Source of the DNA: Talinum fruticosum
Lineage: Eukaryota; Streptophyta; Magnoliopsida; Caryophyllales; Talinaceae
NCBI GenBank assembly: GCA_021018815.1
Contig: JAITYX010000077.1
Location: 1,327,501 to 1,391,500, forward strand
DNA length: 64,000 bases
Reading direction: 5' to 3'
The position numbers and the translations under genes are program-made. Each line of letters opens with the position of its first letter. Position 1 is the stretch's first letter. The notes beneath the pieces are model-generated. The model worked only from the letters and a program-made list of their open reading frames with translations, did not search any database and was not told where the DNA came from. Shown in pieces: positions 35,588 to 48,728 of the stretch.

Positions 35588-38500
35588 CCAGTTGGAGTTG
35601 AACGCGGTTTTTGAAGTTGCTGGTTCGGAAGAAGTGAGGCCTTAACCAATGGCCTGTTTTTGATTGAATGAATGCTCAAATTAGCTGTGTGATAGATTGT
35701 ATCTGTGAATAGTATTCTGTTTTGTAATTAACTTGTAGGGATAATTAGTTAGGCTCTGGAATAATCTTATTTGTTAATTCCTTCTCTAAACACAAGCCAT
35801 TAGGGCAGAGGAGGAGTATGTTGTAGTTTCTGTAGGCTGCTGAGGTAAATACAGAGTGCCATCCTGAGGATAATAGCTTTCCTTATTACCTCATGATATT
35901 TTGCTTCAATTACATTTTTAGTTTAATCCAAAATTTAAACCCTTTTTTTTCTCGAAAACTGACTTACGTGTGTTTCGTTGAATGCATTGCAATTGAATCA
36001 ACTTTGTAAATGTATCATGGTTGCATAGTTCATGGTAATTATAGTTGTGTGGTAGGTGTTTGATTGTAATATTTTCGTACAATCAAAGTAAAGGGAAACA
36101 TCTTTATAAATTTGTTTGCATTTCATGGCTGATTATATCCAACCAACGTTAAGTATATTGCTGAGTTACAGTCATGGATGATTCAGTGAAAGTTAAAACT
36201 TTCGGATGATAAGAGTTGAGATGAAATGTTATAACTTGGTAGTCTTCCTCTTTCTTATCCAGTTACCCTCTTATGGTCCGCCATTTGTCTCGCCAATAGA
36301 TCGTGGGGCACCATTATGCTTAGATGGAACTCAAAAATCGGAAAATCGATTGTTTCTACTGGTTAAGATTGAGGTTGCATGCCTTAGATTTCAGTTCAAT
36401 TGTTCCTCTTCCTCTTATATGTTCATTGTACCGTCATTGTGACTTATTTGGAAATAAAGAGCAAGAAACACAAATATTATATACAAAAATCTCAGTTTTA
36501 GATAACGAAATTTTAAAATATAACCCGCTTTATAATTTTTGATCCGATATAATCAACTAACAGATAATTACAACATTGAACATAAAAATAACTTTCTTTA
36601 AGCATGACATAGTTATCCCGTTGGCGTATAAGTAATCTATCCGTGGTGGGTGCAAGCTATGTTCTTCCTTAAACACACTTTTTAGGGTTTCCCCTAATTA
36701 ATGATGATCATCTCCTTATTGACCGGAAGTATTTTTTAATTGACCCAACAACTTGATGATAAGTAATTTGATTTGTCTTAATCTCTTTAATTCTAAGCCA
36801 TGATTAAGATTATTATTTTTTTTATTTTGAAGGGATCCTTGATTCTCTCAAAGATAATAATAAATAATATACATAAAATATGGTCCAATTAGGCATCTAT
36901 ATATAGTACACCATGCATATATGATTGGTTACTTCTCAAATTAACGAAAGCAAATATTTAATCCAATACCCCAAAGAGTTCTTTTTAAAAAATTTTTTTT
37001 TCAAATTTTATAATGAATAATCCAATACTTGGGCTACTTGTGATTAATACTTAATTAAATTTTTTGATTAAAGTCTGAGTTAAATTGCTTAGAATCAGGG
37101 TTCAAAGTTCAATGTCAATATGTACATCACATGCATTTTGAAAATCCAGCTATGATTTTGTTTCTTTTGGTTTTTCATTGTTTTTTGGGGAACTATTTGT
37201 TGATTGAATATTCATGGGAAGGTATAAGAGAAAACGATAAAAATATTCTACTAACATTTTTTTTCGGTCTGCAAGTGTTTAAGGTAAAAGTTCTTTTGAC
37301 AAATGTACTTCGAGGATTCAAATATATATTCTATTTCTCGTCGGGACAAGACCACTAACACCTCAACTAATACTTTATTAATAAATATCCCATATACTTT
37401 TATCCATAAAGTATATATTATACTAGAGTAGATACTTATATATTAAAGAGTATGAATCCTTACTCTTTGGCATGATAATTTATGAGGGGACAATCATATA
37501 AGACTTTATTTTTAATGGATTCTCTTTTATAATTTTATGTGTGTGTTACATTAGTTTACAATTTCAGTGATATACGCGGATTAATTTATCAATTTTATCT
37601 TTATTAATCTTTTTTTCTCTCCTTATCATTGACTTTTTTCATTTTAATAAAAATTTGCGAGTAACTCGGTCTTTTAACTAAAATTTGGTCATGAATATTA
37701 TATTTTCTTGGTATAACCTTACAATACAAAATGACAAGTATTGCAAAATAGAGAGAGCAGTGGTAATTTTATTACTTGGAGATATATGAAAATAAAGAGC
37801 AACTCATATATGTTACTGTGGACTTGTAATTTATAATCTCGAGCCATGTGTAATTTAAATGGAACTAGGGGTAAAAAGATTTTTTTTCCTTTTTGTGATT
37901 CGAGTTTATGGACTCGAGATCACCTTATAATCTTTAGTTACATACATGTAATTTGATGTATAATTTTTGAGATTGAAGTTCAAATTAATTAGATAAAGAG
38001 TCAAAATATCTTAAAATATGAAAATATTCCTAAAATAGAGAAGATCTTAGCTTGCTTTATGACATGGTGATAGGGTTTCAGCTGTAATTAATAGGAACCT
38101 TTTGCTAATAATAAATCTTTAATTACCAAATCAATTTAATTAATTGATAATGTTGATTTGGTAGCTTTAAAAAAAGGCCACCTATGGCTATGGAAACAAT
38201 AATTAATAGGAATGGGCAAGTCTTTGTCCTTAGGACTCTATGACTAGCCCTAATTAATTAGCTCCTTTGAGTAAAACCACATTTTTTGTTGGTGCACTTT
38301 ATTTATTTATGGGTCAAATTCAGACATTAATTAAGATAATCACGAAATTAATTGTGGTTAATTAATTAAATCACCACTTGAATCAAGCACCCCAGCGCGG
38401 CAAACTCGTCAGCAACCAACACGCTAAAATAATTAAATTGTTTTTTTTATTACAACGAGCAAAACAAAAGTTCGAATTTCTTAAAGTATATTTGTTGAAA

Positions 38501-41220
38501 GAGTCTTTATCATAAACGCGCTCACGGCTTTAAAAAATCAAAAATTATTCCTTATTTTTTCTTTTTCGTTTTAATTAATCACTCAATCAAACACTATTAC
38601 ATTAGGATATCGTATTTATATGTACATATATGTCTAATATTGTGTATCATTTATTTTATTAAAGTATGGTTTGGAAAAAAATATATACATAAATGCCTTT
38701 CATATTCAAATAGAGGGGCTAATTACGAAATTGAAAAAGTTAATTTATCATTCTAAAATAATCCTATTTAATTAACTTAATCCTCGGAGGAGAATGAAAA
38801 TTAGTTGAGTAAATAGAAAATAAAAAAATTAGAAATTTTATTATTTTTAAATAATTGTGTATTTACATCATGTATAGAGTATTTGTATCAATTTTTTCAC
38901 CTGCAAAACTTGGAATGCATGAGATCTTTTTATGGATGAGAAAAAAGGGGCAAAATTCTTCTTTTTTTTTTCTTTTTCTTTTTTGGTTAAAGATTATACT
39001 AATTGGAAAATTAGAATACTTTGACATTAATTAAGAATATTCCTTTATTAAAAAGCACCACTCCCTCCCTCCCCTTCCTCAAAGTAAGCTCATCTACTTT
39101 ACATTATGGATCATAGTTGAAAGTTATACCTTTACTTAATATATTACACCTTATAATGTCAAATTATATTGCATCCCGTATTTTGGAAATAAGTAAACTC
39201 ATTGAGGAAACCGACAATCAACCAAGCAAAATGTAATATTGACTCAGGAATATCAGGTACGTTATATTTATATGTTTTTGAAGGTATTAACGTTATAAAT
39301 AATTGATTCTAAATAAAACGACTAATTTTATAATTGAAAAAAAGTAATAGATGAAAGTTTATGCATTTTTTAAGTAAATAAAAGATTGTTTATATATTTT
39401 TTTTAAAAAAAGGGTTGTGAGTTGAAGGCAAAAGGAATAGCATTTACCTAAAAAGCATATCCAACTTTGAGGATGAGTGCATCTTTCATAATGTCCGTTA
39501 AGAAAAAAATTGGTTTGGTGGCCTACATTTTTCCTTGTTATTTGATCCTTTGGTAACTTTTGTCAAGAGAAAAAGGGGGCCTTTTAAAGATGGGAAAAAA
39601 GTGAACAAAAAAGCTCATCTTTCTTAGAGATAGTTTTTTTAAAAAAAAAAAATTTATTTTGATTATTATATGTTATAGTTTTTTTAAAAAAAATATAGAA
39701 AAATGGTGGTAAATTAAAGGTCAGATTTTATTATTGGGTAATAATCTCTGATTCAATGCACAGGAGACTGCCAGCTGATGAACCACCCTTCTGATGCCCT
39801 TTTGCTTTTGTTTTTTTTTTTTTGTAAAAAAAATTTGGGTTTTGTTTTTCTCTCATTATTATAGCCTTTATATATAAATATATATTGCAACTTACTTAAT
39901 CAATGGGAAACAAGATATTGCCTAGATGTTGTTCTTGTGACACATTGATGTATCTTTCCTATACTTATGCTTGTGGTCTAAGATATCATCTGGCTTCGCC
40001 AAACAAACCGAAAAAGAAAATAAAAAATAAGTAGAATCTTGTCGATTAATTAACTTAAGTGGTAAAATCATAAGAGTTAGTTATATTAGAGATTTGATTT
40101 CAAATAATTTTAATGGCTCGATTTTATAGCTCGTCTTTTTTCAATTCCCCTCCGTAAAACCCTAAAAAAATCAATTTATATTTTAATTTAATGTAGGGTA
40201 AAATTAATAAAGACAGAATTAGAATTCGTATTTAATTTGAACAAGGATGTACATTCACTTTATAGGGTTAGTATATAGAGAGGGATATATTCAAACTCAA
40301 AGGGTATAACATGATCAAGAAGTCAATTACTCGAAATGAAAAACTACGGTTTTAATTGTTATAGATATGACACCACCTCAATTTATGGTCATCTCATACT
40401 ATATTGACTTAGTCAAACTCTCAAATTGTTCAACAACTTATTAGATAGTGAATATTTTAATAACACTTGATATTTTAGGTTATTTTCCCTAATCACTTTC
40501 CTATTTCATTTATTTTCATTGCTTAGTTCCATGGTAAGTTTTTTTTTTTAAAATCAAAAGTAACTTATGTTGACGATTACTAGTGAAGCCCACATCGAAC
40601 ACAATTCAAATATAATTTTATAATAAATAGACCTTATAAGCACTCAATAAAAAAAATAAAAATAAAATACAAAGTTATTACCGAAATATCCGAATATAAA
40701 TTATTATAAGACGATCGGATAACGGATAACAAGTAACATGTAGAATAATGTGAATTTGACGTCTTATAGTAGATTTTTGGGAGTCAATCATTCACCCAAT
40801 TAGGAGAACCAAGGAAAAAAAACAACTTTAATTTCCTACATTCCAAGAGCTTATGTCATAAGCAACCAAACAAACAAAAAGCTAAAATGAAGGGGAAAAG
40901 AGACATGAAAGTGGTAAAGGGAAAATCAAAGCATAGAGAGAAAATAATAATAATTAATAATTAAAGTGACTTGTAAAGTTATGATTAAACACACTAATAA
41001 AAGAAAGAAGCTTGTTAGAATGAGCATATTATGAACTTAATTAGGTCTAACCATGTGCTATCTACTAATCCCCAAATTAAATATTAACAAAACCCTAAAT
41101 TTTGAAAAAGAAAAGTGAACCAATAGAATCCCCATGAGAATATAAAAATTGCTTCAAATTTGTTTATTTGCATATACATTATTCACACCCTTTGTACATT
41201 TGAAAATAATAAATTATTGT

Positions 41221-41297
<77 letters not shown>

Positions 41298-41531
41298 CTC
41301 TTTGATGCCCTAAAGTCCAACCGTGTTGATAGTTTTCCAACAAATTGATTTTATGGGATTATTAAGTATCTAATTAATCTAATCTAAAAGAGAAATGACA
41401 ATGTATGTTCCTTTGATTTTTCAATGATGATGTAGTCTCATCTCTACATAGAAAAAGTAACGTGGACTAAAATAAATTAATACTATTGAAGGTGAATTGT
41501 TGTACCAATTAATTATTATTATTAAAAATTC
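35588..41531. other. SCAR 3' flank and intergenic, no gene seen
   Basis: The first few hundred bases after the stop codon should be the SCAR 3' UTR; they include several AT-rich near-upstream signals but no single clear poly(A) site. Beyond about 36000 there is AT-rich DNA with short poly-T and poly-A runs and no protein-like ORF. The ORF at 36206-36442 has no recognisable features and I do not treat it as a gene. Confidence 0.55.
41225..41290. repeat. (AT)n microsatellite, 33 units
   Basis: A pure AT dinucleotide tract. It generates a spurious Ile-Tyr ORF. Confidence 0.95.
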
Positions 41532-41760
41532 ACACTTCAATATCCTATACTATCGACAAATGATAAACAATTCTCTCAGGTATCGAAAATAATAAACTAA
41601 TACCCCGAGATATCGTATATTGTTGTTTAATTTTTCAGGAGTTATATATGACTCCTAAAAAGGTAGCTTTTTATATTTAAACAATACGTAATAATTTATT
41701 ATTTTCGATACCGATGAACTTTTTTTTATTATTTGTCGATAATATAGGGTATTAAAGTGT
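41532..41760. mobile_element. MITE with long terminal inverted repeats, 229 bp
   Basis: The left end (ACACTTCAATATCCTATACT, then ATCGACAAATGATAAAC, then GGTATCGAAAATAATAAA) is mirrored at the right end by TTTATTATTTTCGATACC, GTCGATAATATAGGGTATT and AAAGTGT. The arms are about 65 bp each with a few mismatches, leaving a loop of about 100 bp. There is no coding capacity. The high arm similarity suggests fairly recent activity. Target-site duplication is not clear. Confidence 0.75.
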
Positions 41761-41768
41761 AAATACTC

Positions 41769-41769
41769 C

Positions 41770-41812
<43 letters not shown>
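41769..41812. repeat. (TTA)n microsatellite
   Basis: A pure trinucleotide tract starting about 10 bp after the 229-bp MITE. Confidence 0.9.
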
Positions 41813-41814
<2 letters not shown>

Positions 41815-42793
41815 GCGAAATTATAAGCATTTTGTTGGAAGACATTTCTTAAGCTGTCTTATATCGACTTAAAACATATACTGTTATGTATTAAAAAAAA
41901 AAAAGAAAAATAATGATTTGAGAACAATGTAATAGCATAGTTAAAATAATTGTTTAATGGATAATGATGGTTTTCTCTTCAATTCAAGTATGATATGGAG
42001 CAATCCTATTTAGATATAATCTGACTCAAATATTTAATCTACACTATTTAAATCATCATTTTATACCCAAATGGTATAACTTTTTGTTATGCTAACTGTA
42101 TTGTTCATATATAAAAGAGTGCATAAAGATGACACATTTTCATCGACTTATAAGCGACTTTAAGCGATACTTCGAATAACGATCATTAATATATTTTCAA
42201 TATAAATAATTTTTAAAAGATGGATTTCACTTCAATCAACCATTCTCAATAATACTTATAGTAAACATGTTTCTACTTTTTTTCTTTTTTTTTCCTTGTT
42301 TAGCTTTGTCTCTTTATTGCCCCCACCATGTCCATCCATTATATTTCCCCAAACTTTGGTTACTTTGTAAGTGACCTACCTGGCCTTGGGAATTTTTTTT
42401 CCTTCAACAAAAACAAATCAAAGTTTAGAGAGAGAAAAAGAGATGGAGATGCAGATAGAGATAGAGAGATGCTTCCGTGGAGTAATGATGTGGACAAAAA
42501 GCTCAGCATCGACTTTTTCTACGCAAAACCCTCCAACTTCTGTGCTTTCTTTTCTTTTTTTCTGCTTCTTCTTCATCTCCTCTCTCTATCTCTTTCTTTA
42601 AATATGGAAAATATATGAAATATGAAATTCCCCCAATTGTCTTGGCGGCTCTCGCCATCACATGCATCCCCTTTTTCAATTCCCCTTTTGCTTTACTTCA
42701 ATTTCCATCTTTATTTTTTGAGGTGCTTTCTTTGGGGACTTTTCACAAACACTTGGTGGTCAATTTCTTTCTTTGTACTTTACAACCACCCCC

Positions 42794-42802
42794 ATATATA
42801 TA
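42794..42802 (+). promoter_or_regulatory. Candidate TATA box of the Dof gene
   Basis: ATATATATA lies in CCCATATATATACCC, 165 bp before the start codon. A start site about 30 bp downstream would leave a leader of about 140 bp that includes the CT dinucleotide run at about 42881-42904, a common arrangement in plant genes. Confidence 0.5.
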
Positions 42803-42878
42803 CCCACTACCCCCTCTTCCCATTTCCTCTCTTCCCCAACACCCAAAACCACCCTTCTCCCCAATTTGGCAAAACCCA

Positions 42879-42910
<32 letters not shown>

Positions 42911-42966
42911 TGGTCCTGATCGTGATCTTCCTCTCTCTTCCTCTGTTTTTGTGAGCCTTTTCCATT

Positions 42967-43482
42967 ATGGCTGAGGTCCAAGGAAACCAGCATGGGATCA
43001 AGCTATTTGGGCAGACAATTGTGTTGCAAGTAAAGGAAGAAAAACCCAGAAAAATTGACCAAAAAGGGGAGGAGGGAGATCGTGATGATGAAGCAAATAA
43101 TGATATGATGAAGAACAGGCCAGACAAGATAATCCCCTGCCCTAGGTGTAAGAGCATGGAGACCAAATTCTGCTACTTCAACAACTACAATGTGAACCAG
43201 CCTAGGCACTTCTGTAAAGGATGCCAGAGGTATTGGACCGCCGGAGGGGCCCTTCGCAACGTGCCCGTCGGAGCCGGTCGCCGGAAAACCAAACCCGGTG
43301 GCCGGCCCGGCGCGCTCCACCCCTTGTTTGATGGGGTCAACATTAATGGTCATGAGTTTGACATGAATGGAGTGGTGGTGGATGAGTGGCAGCTGGCGGC
43401 AGCCATGGCGGCCGGTGGCGGCTTCCGGCATGGGTTTCAGGTCAAGAGGAGGAGGAATGAGCCCAGTGATCAAACTTGTTGA
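42967..43482 (+). CDS. Dof zinc-finger transcription factor, COG1/Dof1.5 type (CDF-like)
   Basis: An intronless 171-residue protein. The Dof finger has Cys58, Cys61, Cys83 and Cys86 in the diagnostic C-x2-C-x21-C-x2-C spacing, inside [11 protein letters not shown] (51-61) and [20 protein letters not shown] (85-104), followed by the basic RRKTKPGGR. Near the N-terminus is GIKLFGQTI (10-18), the motif shared by the CDF group. The C-terminus [20 protein letters not shown] and [13 protein letters not shown] matches in layout the tail of Arabidopsis COG1/Dof1.5 and its close relative. These are nuclear regulators that bind AAAG sites; the CDF group acts in light, photoperiod and flowering signalling. 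The protein is short and lacks the long C-terminal half of the large CDF1-3 proteins, as expected for this subgroup. Orthology is inferred from motifs. Confidence 0.95.
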   Translation: MAEVQGNQHGIKLFGQTIVLQVKEEKPRKIDQKGEEGDRDDEANNDMMKNRPDKIIPCPRCKSMETKFCYFNNYNVNQPRHFCKGCQRYWTAGGALRNVPVGAGRRKTKPGGRPGALHPLFDGVNINGHEFDMNGVVVDEWQLAAAMAAGGGFRHGFQVKRRRNEPSDQTC

Positions 43483-46400
43483 TAAATTAATCATTCTTTT
43501 TTCTTCTTCTTCTTTTCTTGGAAAACTTCCTAGCTACTTTGCTTTTGTAGATCAATAATTTGGGAAGCAGTACGATATGGTGTCGGTTAGTTCAATCAGT
43601 GAAGTATCTCATAGTTACTATCATATAGCAAGATTCATATTTTGCCTATATTGATAATCACGTCTCTTTTCAAAACCGAGAAACTTACAAGGCGAAATGA
43701 ACAAATTATTGGTGACGAATTTTTGATGTATATATATATCTAATATGGTATGATCTTTAGATGAATTGTCCTTTGTGTTCCCTTCATAATGCAATCAAAT
43801 GTATGTAGAGGGTTGAGCAAATTTGTGGGTAGATCTTTTACAGAGATTTGGAGAATTGTGTATGTGATAAATATAATTGATTTTAATTTAAAAGTGAATA
43901 TTATATATATACATATAATGCCAGATAAGAGCCTTGTGATTCAAATATTATCTTTTGTCTTTTTGCATGATTCTATTTTGCCTACATTAATCATTATATG
44001 ATTAATTGCATTATTAAGTTCAAACTTCAATAGTTTAGTTCACATTAAGTACTTAATTATTGTTGTATAACAATGCCTTAATCAACAAATTAAAGATCAA
44101 TTTTTCAATGAAAGTGTATGCATGCCTGTATATCTTCTACATCCATGGAATTTCATAAATTCTTAGCCTCCATGCAAACTAATAATTATTGTTGTATCAT
44201 TCAGACATAACGATGAATTTAATACTGATTAAATTGGGTAAGCCAATCTTACGCATAGTTATCTTCTTTAAAAGTATGTAAAATATCAACCTTAGTACAA
44301 GATTATAAGGCATGCAATGATGAATAAAGTGAAAATATAATCTTAATATTGTAGATCGATGCGTTAAATTTAGAAGTCAGTATTAGTATATGTATGATAA
44401 TAAAAGTTACACGTCGATAAACTCGAGATTGTCTAATAGGTGATTATTGTGAATCAAATGAATTTACATATGTGAATGTGCAGCCGCTAAAGTTGAAAAT
44501 TAAGATCAAATCTGTCTCATTTTATTCGGTTATTTTAGCATAAAAATATGTATAGGGTATGTGTTCATACTTGATACCCACAGTAAAATGGGAAAATTAA
44601 GTAGGAAAAGAAATTAGATTAAAGAATAAATAGCAAGTCAAGTTCAGGAGGTCAATTCATAAAGCAAACTTAGAATTCTTAAGAAGAAAGAAACGAGACT
44701 GAGAAAAACTTTTTTTTTTTATGCAGAGAAAAACTTTTATAAAGGGAAAAACTTTTGGAAAATTAAAAAAAAAAACTACCCAAATTTCTAGCTGCTGCTT
44801 TTTTGCCCTTTTTCTCTTTGTTGCTTTTGTTTGTCATAAAGTAAAACATCTGACTCACACTGATTAGTACTAGAGAATACAGATCAATCCCCCCGGGCCC
44901 AAAAAAAAAAAAGAAAAAAAATTGAGCTAAAAAGTGAAAAGCACATTGACTTGGGTATACATATATTACTTTTTAATTTTATTACACCTATTTTTTTATG
45001 ATAAGTGGCTCTCCTTATTTGGACCAGTGTTAGTAGGATTGTAATAAAATTGAACCGGGTTTAAATTTGGCTTAGTCAAAACTCAGCTTGGGCTTAAGTC
45101 AATCGAGTTTGGCTCAATTTAGGTTAAATAATTCATTTTTTTCAGAAAATACTCATGTAGAGGTTATAAAATTACCATTAAACTCACTAAAATTTTATTT
45201 AAACCTTTATTTCTTGAATCTAATATAAAAACATAGAATTTAACACTTCAACTATAGTGTTCTCAAATTTAGAAAATTTTCAAGCTAATAAAAAAACCAA
45301 GCCAAAGTTGGGCTGTGTTAAAATATGATCAAACCGAGCCCGAGCTTCAATTGTTGGCAACTACAGATGGATGTTGGATGGAGATCGGGATGAAGCGATG
45401 ACATGAGAATCGAATCATACCCCATAGAAATCTAGCGAGATAGATAATTTGGACTGTAATGAATTATAAGTAATCGTAAGAAAGTGTAAGACGCTAAACT
45501 AAAATTAAATGAAACATAACCTCAATTAAAATTTATCAATCAATGTTCTACAATAGAGCAACATGGAAAGATCCATCTATGTGCCATGGACAAATAATGA
45601 CATAATAAGACCCATAAACTATGGAATCTCATGAAGAGAATATAACATTAGAGGAAGCTAAGCAAGTGTGTGTGATTGTTTCACAAAGATTAGGCCACAA
45701 TAAAGTTTAGGGTTACTTTAGTATTTGCACTTGTTCTTTTATTGGTATTTTCCAAAGTAAAAAAAAAAGATAAAAGTTGCTTTATTTTTCCTTTTCCTTT
45801 ATGCTTTCTTTCAAGCTAAGAACCTGGATAATTGACTTAGAAAGGCCAACACATGATTTTTTTCTTTCTTTCAATGATAGACACCTGTCCACTATAATAC
45901 ACCCATTTTTTTTTTTTTGAAAAAAAGAAGGTAAGCAAACTCCATGTCTAGCCCAAATTTTTTTTTAAGGACTAAATAAAATCCACATAAAAGGGATCCA
46001 TTGCCATAACATTTAAATTATAATTTTTTTCGATTATTTAGTTGTAAAAGTCATACAAAAATTACACGAGTATAACAACGTATCCTTAAACAAGCAAAAC
46101 AATAAATAAGCAAAAGTTGTGCTCCAAAAGATTCAATATTAAGAGACGAATGAAAATCCCAATAAACAAATCAAATAACCATTGCACCAAACCCGAGTTG
46201 CTAATACCACCACATTAGTTTCATTTAATTAATCAAGGTAAAGAATAATTAGCTCAAAAATATAGTACTTCCCTATTTGCGAAAAAAGTTGTTAAATTTT
46301 AAAAAATTAATAAAAATAAGGATACCTGTCTCTACTCTTTCAAATAAAAAGTCATTTTCTTTCATTTAAAAATAAATTTTGATAATATTTTTATCAACTT

Positions 46401-47375
46401 TTATGAAACGGGAGAGTTCGAAATAATAAAAAAAAAGGATTCTTGTTAATTATATAGGTTGGTTTTTGCTTTATTAAAAGCTTCATTTAATTGTTAAAAA
46501 GTAAAAAAAAAAAAAAAAGAAGAATATAAAGGGGGTGAAAGAATAAGAATAAGCATTTCAGGTACTGTTTGTTGGATAATCATATTAAACAAGCTCAAAT
46601 AAACACAAATAAATTAAAGGAAATGGTAATGGAACTATGTAAAAGCAGGGATGTTTTTTAAAAAAATAAAGGTTGAGCATGGGAGTTTGAAAATATGGGT
46701 AAAAGTTGTTTGACTGTCGGATTCCTTATGTTATGACCAAAAAATACAAAATTTATTAATATTTATTTTGTTTCAAGACCGATAAAATCCATCTTTGAAA
46801 TATAGAAACAATGAGTTTTAGATTTGCGTTGAATGTGTTGTCTTTTAAAGGTATTTATTTTATATATCATCAATGAGTTGATAATATCGTGAATAATTGA
46901 CTTGATTACGTGATAACTTACTTATTCTCTATATATGGTAATGTTAAAAAGTGAAGAAAAGTACGTCAATGTTCAATAAATATGTTACCTTGTTAAAATC
47001 AATGAACAAAAGTGCTTATAACTCGTTGATAGTATAGAATAAATAATAATATATAAAAAGTGAAAGAACCATAAATTCTTATACGAATTCGATTACATTA
47101 CATGACTACTTTCAAACTCGGAACATAAATTCTTATACAACGATCTCATGGGACTCTCCCTCAAAAACTAGCCTCCTTCTGTTAAGAAGTCAGAGATGTC
47201 TTCCAACATATATATGTCAGGGGAATAGTTTGTAGGACAGTCCTATGCAAGAATAATTCAATTCAACATACTAAAATCTTTTTTCCCCCTCTTTGAAGAG
47301 GGATGGGGGTATATCAAATGTTTATTCTAGCTAGTAGCATGATTAAGATTTGAATAAAAGAGGCTAATGTCTCCA
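43483..47375. other. Intergenic, AT-rich, no gene seen
   Basis: Holds the Dof 3' flank and AT-rich sequence with several A runs and T runs (for example 44710-44720, 44909-44918, 46503-46518). No ORF with protein-like composition was seen. The 3' UTR of the Ole e 1-like gene should occupy the last part, left of 47376. Confidence 0.55.
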
Positions 47376-48541
47376 TTAGTTCTTTGGTGACTCTGATTCT
47401 GTTCCTGTAGTCTCATGTCCCACGTCTTCGTCACTGTCGGTATCATCATACATCTCCAACTCCTTGATGACTTTCTCACACTCGGGAAGAGGCTCCTTCT
47501 TCATGAAGCCAAGGGGATTGGCATGGCGAACAGGGGTAGCTTCGCCATTGTTGGATGTGAGAGAAATCTGGGCGCCCTGGTTGAGGTAGGCCTCGGTGGG
47601 TAGTTCAGCGCAGTCATCCTTGGCGCTCTTCACCAGTGTCACTTGACAGATGTCATCCTCAAAGTCCCCGCTAACTTTGAAGTTGTACTGCCCTGACTTG
47701 TCGGTCTTAGCCTCTTCATTGAAGTTCTCAATACCTGTTGTTATGTTCCTGCACTGCAAACGTACAGATGCACCTGTATAGCCATCAAATAAAACAGTGC
47801 CATCAGCATTATATGAAATACAAATTTTTATGTGGTACTGGTTTATAACAGAGCTACCATGTGCCCTCATTTAGTTGGGATATTTGAGCCACACGTAAGA
47901 AGCCCATTCACACAAAAACAAGAGTCTCAGAGGAAAGGCATACAGGGATGGTTCTAGCCAGATTGCCTCAAGAAAACTAGGAAAAGAGACAGGCTTGCTC
48001 AACCCTTTACCTAATTCATTGTTTTGAACCAGGAAGACAAACTGATTGGGGCGAACTGATCTTATGAATTGAGTTCGGCCAAATCCATGAGTGAGTGGCT
48101 CAGCCCACCTCAAATTGCTTCCTGACTTAGTTTAAGCAAATTGGCTTGTGTCTAAACAGGACCCGAATTGAGCAGGATTACTCGTTGCCCCATCACTAAC
48201 TATATATATATACACGATAACATATACTTATAGCCTATACCCCCCCCAACAGCAAAAAAAGAGCTTTTAGTCAAACCATCAAGGCATCAATATGGCAATA
48301 TCAGACCAAATGGGGAAAGAGTGTTCAAAGAACTTATGAGGTCTTTCATGTATGTAAAATGAAAGAGAGGAATCATACCCTCCATAAGATAGCTGATTCG
48401 GGTCATGAATTGGAGACGGCATGTGTCACAGTAGACCATGCCCTCAACCGAGAACTGATCTGTTCCGGCATTAGAAACGCCAGCCAAGGAGAGGAGGCAG
48501 AGAGCGACAGCCAAGAGAACAAGTGATTGAGACTTCCCCAT
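47376..48541 (-). CDS. Pollen Ole e 1-like extracellular protein, two exons
   Basis: Exon 1 is 48379-48541 and exon 2 is 47376-47773, joined in phase 1 by a GT-AG intron, giving 186 residues. A signal peptide (1-25, hydrophobic core LVLLAVALCLLSLAG, likely cut after VSNA) directs it to the secretory route. The mature part has the family pattern: FSVEGMVYCDTC (30-41), GASVRLQC (55-62), TDKSGQYNFKV (78-88), EDDICQVTLVKS (93-104), Cys109 and PECEKV (151-156). Cysteines 38, 41, 62, 97, 109 and 153 fit the six of the domain. An NIT glycosylation site is at 64-66. The tail 161-186 is acidic and Ser/Thr-rich, which is unusual for a small family member. Ole e 1-type proteins occur in cell walls of pollen and other tissues; the biochemical role is mostly unknown. 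A longer in-frame start upstream was not used because it would bury the signal peptide. Confidence 0.92.
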
Positions 48542-48720
48542 TCTGTACTTGCTATCGATGAATCTATGAAGAAAACTTCTTCCAATTAAGCAATTAGATT
48601 TCAAAATAAAGGTTAAGGATACTGAGATGGTATTGTCTTATGTTTATGAAGAAACTAGGAATGATGCTTTTTAAGGTGTTTTAGAAATGGCTGGTATACA
48701 ATTATGGCTGATAATCTGTC

Positions 48721-48728
48721 TTTATAGG
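48721..48728 (-). promoter_or_regulatory. Candidate TATA box of the Ole e 1-like gene
   Basis: On the minus strand this reads CCTATAAA, about 180 bp before the start codon at 48541. A start site near 48693 would give a leader of about 150 bp. Confidence 0.45.

Noticed and set aside
36206..36542. Overlapping + strand ORFs of 78 and 72 residues downstream of SCAR
   Set aside because: Two frames open over the same bases with no start context or family motif; likely chance.
42760..43494. Minus-strand ORFs of 77-163 residues
   Set aside because: Antisense of the Dof coding region and its CT-rich leader.
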